Positions 60,018-64,000 of a stretch of 64,000 nucleotides of DNA are shown here, in pieces; position 1 is the first letter of the stretch; each line of letters opens with the position of its first letter. The stretch covers positions 1-64,000 of the forward strand of contig JAEZGM010000012.1 in the NCBI GenBank assembly GCA_023416955.1, read 5' to 3'. Source of the DNA: Bacillota bacterium (GTDB lineage: Bacteria; Bacillota; Clostridia; Oscillospirales; Acutalibacteraceae). The notes under the pieces were generated by a model that saw nothing but the letters and a program-made list of their open reading frames with translations, made no database searches and was not told the origin of the DNA. Position numbers and translations under genes: made by a program.

Positions 60018-61616
60018 TCATTTTTTATTTAAATACTCGGTCGGAGTCATTTTATAATACTTTTTAAATACGGAATTGAAGTGCTTCGCATTTACAAAGC
60101 CGACCTGCATTGCCAACGTATATATTTTATCGTTTGGGCTTACCTTCATTAATTTCACAGCCTGCTCCATTCGTATGCGTGTGAGAAATTTTGAATAAGG
60201 CTCCCCGATTTCCTTATGGAACAAATCGCTTAAATAGCTTGACGATACCCCCAGCTTTTCCGCAATTAACGTCAGACTGATCGGCTCACTGTAATGGGAA
60301 TAGATGTATTCCTTTGCTTTATCGACCAATTGGCTGCCTTCTGCCCCTTCTTGAATGTGATGGTTTAATCGGAGAGACTGGACTGCCTGATAAAGGACGC
60401 TGCCGCATATTTCTTCCAGGCTATGATCAGAGGAAGAGAAATCCCGTAGATTATAAGTTGCTTCAAGTGCAGATTTAAAACAGTCTTTTCCCTTTTTTAG
60501 CCGCTCCGTCAGGTAATACAGCAGAAAAACGCTCGCTCTTACAAACAGTGCCTTTTGATCCTTCTGTGGCGGCAACTTACGAATCAATATATGAATATCA
60601 TTTTTTAGTTTTTCATCATTGCAGGATACAAAATCCAAGAAAATTGCTTCGAGCGACAATTGAAATTGTTCCAGAAAAAAACGGTCTCGAATGAAATCGC
60701 TTGGAGAATTCAGCGAGCAGTCAAGCTGCGACGCCAGCATGGTTCGTTCTGCACTGACATAGGCTTTTCTTAGAAATAAAAAATCGTCAGCCATGGTGCC
60801 GTAGGAACCGCAAACATGAATATCGTAAGTATTATAAAAATAGCTGTCGATTTGCTTCATGATACCGTGAATTTTCTGCTCCAGATGATCGTTGCTGTCT
60901 GCACAGAGCAATATGGCTGTGTTATCATAGCGGCAATAGCTGGCGGCGATCCCTTGTGAAACCGTCAGTTGCGTACAGTATTGGTTTAATCTTATTTTGT
61001 ATGAAGCGATATCCGGATCGTCGTTTTTCGAAAAAATATCCGCGTAATCTACCCCTAGAATCAGGATACAGGAATAGGGTTCATTTTCCCAAATAAGCCT
61101 GCCGCAGGCGGCATTGTAGATTGTGCGTGCGCTTTCCTCTTTCCCTTCGATGATTGCATCAAGATATGCAGATTTTAATTCTCCGTCGGTGAGCCGATCA
61201 ATTTTAGAAATAATATTTTCAGTGAACATTTGCGTTTCAAACTGTTTGAGGGAGTTATCAATTCTTTTCAGTGTTTCCGCTAGATTCGAGTCACTGAGCG
61301 GTTTCAGCAGATAGTCGGATACGCCGCAGCGGATTGCCCGCTGTGCATAGTCAAAATCGTCGAAACCGGACAAAATTACCACTTTTGTTTTGGGGTAAAT
61401 TTCATATATAAATTTTGCCAGTTCCAAGCCGTCCATCTCCGGCATTTTAATATCGGTAATGACAAGGTCAAAGTTTTGGGTTTGCAGCAAACTGACTGCT
61501 TCAAGCCCATTTGCAGCGATTCCCGTCACACACCAGCCCGGAGAGATTTGTTCTAAATTAGTGCTCAAATATTTCAGCATAAGAGGTTCATCATCAACGA
61601 TCATGACGGAACGCAT
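60018..61616 (-). CDS. YesN-type response regulator with AraC domain
   Basis: The 532-residue regulator has a receiver domain (phospho-acceptor D55 in LVITDIKMPEMDG, residues 1-120), a long linker, and a C-terminal AraC double helix-turn-helix (IYSHYSEPISLTLIAEKLGVSSSYLSDLFHKEIGEPYSKFLTRIRMEQAVKL...FVNAKHFNSVFKKYYKMTPTEYLNKK). AAGGAGG sets the ATG at 61616; the longer frame start precedes it. Its beginning overlaps the end of the kinase gene by 23 bases. It should activate the divergent solute-binding protein gene. Confidence 0.92.
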   Translation of the reverse strand: MRSVMIVDDEPLMLKYLSTNLEQISPGWCVTGIAANGLEAVSLLQTQNFDLVITDIKMPEMDGLELAKFIYEIYPKTKVVILSGFDDFDYAQRAIRCGVSDYLLKPLSDSNLAETLKRIDNSLKQFETQMFTENIISKIDRLTDGELKSAYLDAIIEGKEESARTIYNAACGRLIWENEPYSCILILGVDYADIFSKNDDPDIASYKIRLNQYCTQLTVSQGIAASYCRYDNTAILLCADSNDHLEQKIHGIMKQIDSYFYNTYDIHVCGSYGTMADDFLFLRKAYVSAERTMLASQLDCSLNSPSDFIRDRFFLEQFQLSLEAIFLDFVSCNDEKLKNDIHILIRKLPPQKDQKALFVRASVFLLYYLTERLKKGKDCFKSALEATYNLRDFSSSDHSLEEICGSVLYQAVQSLRLNHHIQEGAEGSQLVDKAKEYIYSHYSEPISLTLIAEKLGVSSSYLSDLFHKEIGEPYSKFLTRIRMEQAVKLMKVSPNDKIYTLAMQVGFVNAKHFNSVFKKYYKMTPTEYLNKK

Positions 61617-63444
61617 CGCGGGCTCCTCCTTTATCATTCAATGGCAGTCTTACAGTGACGCAGGTGCCTTCGTTTATAGTGGACTCAATGGAAATACCGT
61701 ACTCTTCTCCGAATTTTAATTGCAGTCTCGAATTCACATTAAGCAGTCCAATACTTTCCTCAAAAATATCGGTCTGGCTCTGCGGGTTAGGAGGGGAATC
61801 CTTTAAGGAGCGATTTAAGTCCTCCAGCAGCAATGGATCAATCCCCTTTCCGTTATCAGTGACAGAGATCAGTAAAAGATTGCTTTCAATTCTGCATCCT
61901 AATCGGATAAGGGAGGCGGTTTTTGTGAATTCGCATCCGTGGATAACGGCGTTTTCTACAATGGGCTGCAAGGAGAGTGCGGGTATCCGGTAGTCCTTTA
62001 CGGATTCCGGTATTTCGATGGAAAAGGTAAGTTTTTCCCCGTAGCGGCTTTTTTGCAGACCTAAATAGGCTTCTATAATTTTTATCTCTGCCGCAAGGGC
62101 AATGTCCTTATCTGTGTTCATTACACCGCGCAAATAATAGGACAGCTTTTCGATGTCACTCACGGCCTGCTGTGTTTCCCCGCATTTTATCAGCAGGCTG
62201 ATGGTGTTAAGGGTATTGTATAAAAAGTGGGGTTTTATCTGGCTGTAAAGCGCATTATACTGCGCCTCCTTTTGTAAATAATTCATTTCGTACACTTCTT
62301 TGACAAGCTGGGTGTTTTTTACCATGGTCGTCTGCAACTGACTTACCATGTTATTAAACGAATCCCCCAGATAACCAATTTCATCATGTGATTTCACCGG
62401 AACCTGAACTGTCAGATCGCCCTTTTCGACTAATTTCATCTGATTGACGACATGAAGCAGAGGCTCTAAAAAGCTGTTGGCAAACAAAATCAAAATTAAA
62501 ACAGCAAAAATGGAACAGAATGCAGCCAATAAAAACGCGGCGTTTCTGGTCTGGGAAAAATAGTAGTTGAGGGAATCGTAAGAGTGCACTTCAACCACTT
62601 TCCAACCGGTTGTTTTCAGAGTGCTGGTATTCAGAACATACTGCTTTTTGCCGATCGTTTCAAGGCTGCTGCCGTTTACCGACAGAGCCTTGCTGTAAAT
62701 GGCATCGCCCAGCTCCCCGTGGGCAAATCTGCTGCCCTCGTAAATGATATTTTTATCGCTGTCCAGAATCAGCAGTGCGCTGTCAGGGTCAAGTTCCACC
62801 TTGTCGCAAATAGATTTTATTCCGGCATAATTCGCATCAACCTTAATAACTCCCAGCACAACAGAACTGTCTTTTTTGCTTCGAAGACCTTGTACGATTG
62901 AAAAAATCTGTGTCTTAACATTTCCGAATACTTTTTCTGATCGCACAGGGAGGAAAATCTGCTTCTGTGTGGATACTGCCTGCTCGTACCAGTCGGATTT
63001 TGTATAGTCTGTGTAATTTACCATATCAAATGGTGTTTTAATATTGGAGTAAACGGCGTTATCTGTAAGAATATAAACCCGTAAAATGTCTTCTCTAGGC
63101 AGAATCATAACAGACCCGAGAAAGGTTTCCACTTTTCGCTGTACTTCTAGTTTTTCAATTGCAGTTCTGGGTTTGCTTTCCAGATCGTCCATAATGCTGT
63201 TATTGTAATAGGGAGAAAGACTGAGCCGCAGCAGTTCACTCAAATAGGTATCTACATTAATGCTGATTTGTTCGATGGTCTGCTGCGTTTGCACTTTGGT
63301 CTGCTCAGTAAAGTAGTCAGAATATCTTTGATAGCTGATAAACGATACCAGCGTTACAAAAAAGAGAATCAATAGCGAAATGATAGTTACAAGCTTCTTC
63401 TTGATGCTCCAACCCCTATACCGTTGAAAAATCAGGTACTTCAC
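61594..63444 (-). CDS. YesM-type sensor histidine kinase
   Basis: The 616-residue kinase has an N-terminal helix (LVTIISLLILFFVTLVSFISY), a large extracellular dCache-like domain, a second helix (AAFLLAAFCSIFAVLILILFANSFL), HAMP, the phospho-acceptor motif QIKPHFLYNTLNTISLLI and an ATPase domain (VTDNGKGIDP, SIGLLNVNSRLQLKFG). Start is GTG after an AGGGGATGA site. It is cognate to the following YesN gene and divergent from a sugar-binding lipoprotein gene, so it is likely to sense an extracellular sugar or that protein. Confidence 0.92.
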   Translation of the reverse strand: MKYLIFQRYRGWSIKKKLVTIISLLILFFVTLVSFISYQRYSDYFTEQTKVQTQQTIEQISINVDTYLSELLRLSLSPYYNNSIMDDLESKPRTAIEKLEVQRKVETFLGSVMILPREDILRVYILTDNAVYSNIKTPFDMVNYTDYTKSDWYEQAVSTQKQIFLPVRSEKVFGNVKTQIFSIVQGLRSKKDSSVVLGVIKVDANYAGIKSICDKVELDPDSALLILDSDKNIIYEGSRFAHGELGDAIYSKALSVNGSSLETIGKKQYVLNTSTLKTTGWKVVEVHSYDSLNYYFSQTRNAAFLLAAFCSIFAVLILILFANSFLEPLLHVVNQMKLVEKGDLTVQVPVKSHDEIGYLGDSFNNMVSQLQTTMVKNTQLVKEVYEMNYLQKEAQYNALYSQIKPHFLYNTLNTISLLIKCGETQQAVSDIEKLSYYLRGVMNTDKDIALAAEIKIIEAYLGLQKSRYGEKLTFSIEIPESVKDYRIPALSLQPIVENAVIHGCEFTKTASLIRLGCRIESNLLLISVTDNGKGIDPLLLEDLNRSLKDSPPNPQSQTDIFEESIGLLNVNSRLQLKFGEEYGISIESTINEGTCVTVRLPLNDKGGARDAFRHDR

Positions 63445-63570
63445 AAAATCATCCCCTGTAAGCGGTTTTGCCTCTAAGAATCATTATAACATGACCATTT
63501 TATTATGCAATTCAAATAATAATCAATCTAAAGAATAGAAACTTTTATCTAATAAAATGAGAATTTTAAT

Positions 63571-63599
63571 TTGCCTTCCGAAGTGATACGCTATATACA
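63571..63599 (+). promoter_or_regulatory. promoter of the terminal solute-binding protein gene
   Basis: TTGCCT (63571-63576), 17-bp spacer and TATACA (63594-63599) precede the GTG start by 36 bases. It is probably regulated by the divergent YesM/YesN pair. Confidence 0.55.
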
Positions 63600-63635
63600 G
63601 CGAAAAATGCTACGACAATGAAGGAGGAATTTTCA

Positions 63636-64000
63636 GTGAAAAGGTTAATTTCCATGATGCTGAGCACGGTTCTTGTGGCAGGAACCTTTGCAGGATGCAC
63701 AAGCCCGGCATCGACCAGTTCAGTGGGTACAGTGCCGGAGGCCGTTTCGTCACAGACGGGCTCTGCCAGCGGTGAGCATGTCAATTTGAAGCTCTTTACC
63801 GGAAAGATTGAAACAATAGACTTGATGAATGAGATTATTAACGATTTCAATTCTTCTCAGGACAAAATTACGGTTGAGCAGGAGTATCAGAAAGACGCAA
63901 GCAACATTATTAAGATCAAATTTGCGTCCGGCCAAGTTCCTGATATCATGACCACCTATGAGCAGGGATTTGCCGATCAGGGAAAATATCTTGATCTGTC
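63636..64000 (+). CDS. solute-binding lipoprotein, cut by window end
   Basis: The frame starts at GTG after AAGGAGG and runs off the window without a stop. It encodes a lipoprotein signal (KRLISMMLSTVLVAGTFAGC) and then LKLFTGKIETIDLMNEIINDFNSSQDKITVEQEYQKDASNIIKIKFASGQVPDIMTTYEQ, the first lobe of a type-1 solute-binding protein of a sugar ABC transporter. It is divergent from the YesM/YesN pair, the usual arrangement for regulated sugar uptake. The visible part is about 121 residues of a protein expected to be 400 or more. Confidence 0.85.
   Translation, partial: MKRLISMMLSTVLVAGTFAGCTSPASTSSVGTVPEAVSSQTGSASGEHVNLKLFTGKIETIDLMNEIINDFNSSQDKITVEQEYQKDASNIIKIKFASGQVPDIMTTYEQGFADQGKYLDL

Overview
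The window looks like chromosomal DNA of an endospore-forming member of the Clostridia (Firmicutes), probably Oscillospiraceae-like. Supporting signs are strong AGGAGG-type ribosome sites, frequent GTG/TTG starts, a Tlp spore-protein gene, YesM/YesN two-component systems beside sugar ABC transporters, an RpiR regulator, and many small accessory enzymes. GC is moderate, with AT-rich intergenic regions. No rRNA, tRNA, CRISPR array or prophage was recognised. The sequence opens with 21 consecutive C, which may mark a contig end.

Layout. 0-4 kb: FMN reductase, then a structured RNA candidate, an HD protein, a GNAT acetyltransferase and a Wzx-like flippase. 4-9 kb: a minus-strand operon (histidine kinase, OmpR-type regulator, EamA transporter, DedA protein) divergent from a PAP2 phosphatase; both promoters carry GTTTAA-like repeats at 11-bp spacing. 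8.9-11.3 kb: a promoter-RNA-terminator unit and a Smr-less MutS2-like gene. 11.4-13.4 kb: a WYL regulator and a flavin reductase sharing a TGACA-N6-TGTCA operator, then tlp. 13.5-22.2 kb: YesN/YesM, a sugar ABC transporter and a GH35 beta-galactosidase. 22.4-27 kb: small genes and several dispersed repeats.

The centrepiece is 27.0-38.4 kb, a complete-looking Lsr (autoinducer-2) locus. lsrRK-like genes are divergent from lsrACDBF-like genes, the same architecture as in enteric bacteria. lsrG is absent. Downstream of lsrK lie a cupin, an AllA-like protein, a small HPr-like protein and a Gfo/Idh/MocA dehydrogenase. HPr is a known partner of LsrK in Escherichia coli, so an HPr-like gene here is notable. 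The putative AI-2 binding site keeps four of six classical residues.

38.7-46 kb holds a PNPOx-like protein, an MmcQ/YjbR protein, a radical SAM protein, a nucleotidyltransferase/NahK-like kinase/phosphatase cluster and two AraC-type regulators. 46.3-51 kb is a second sugar operon (dehydrogenase plus ABC transporter) preceded by a multi-stem inverted-repeat element. 52.7-59.5 kb is a nine-gene redox/aldehyde operon whose last gene is a MerR regulator and whose promoter has a classic MerR operator in a 19-bp spacer. 60-64 kb is another YesN/YesM pair divergent from a solute-binding protein cut by the window end.

Three copies each of a TATAGTCA-ended MITE and of a two-hairpin TATAAT-bearing element are scattered through the accessory parts. 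Many start codons were moved from the longest reading frame to the codon that follows a good ribosome site; the reason is given in each entry.
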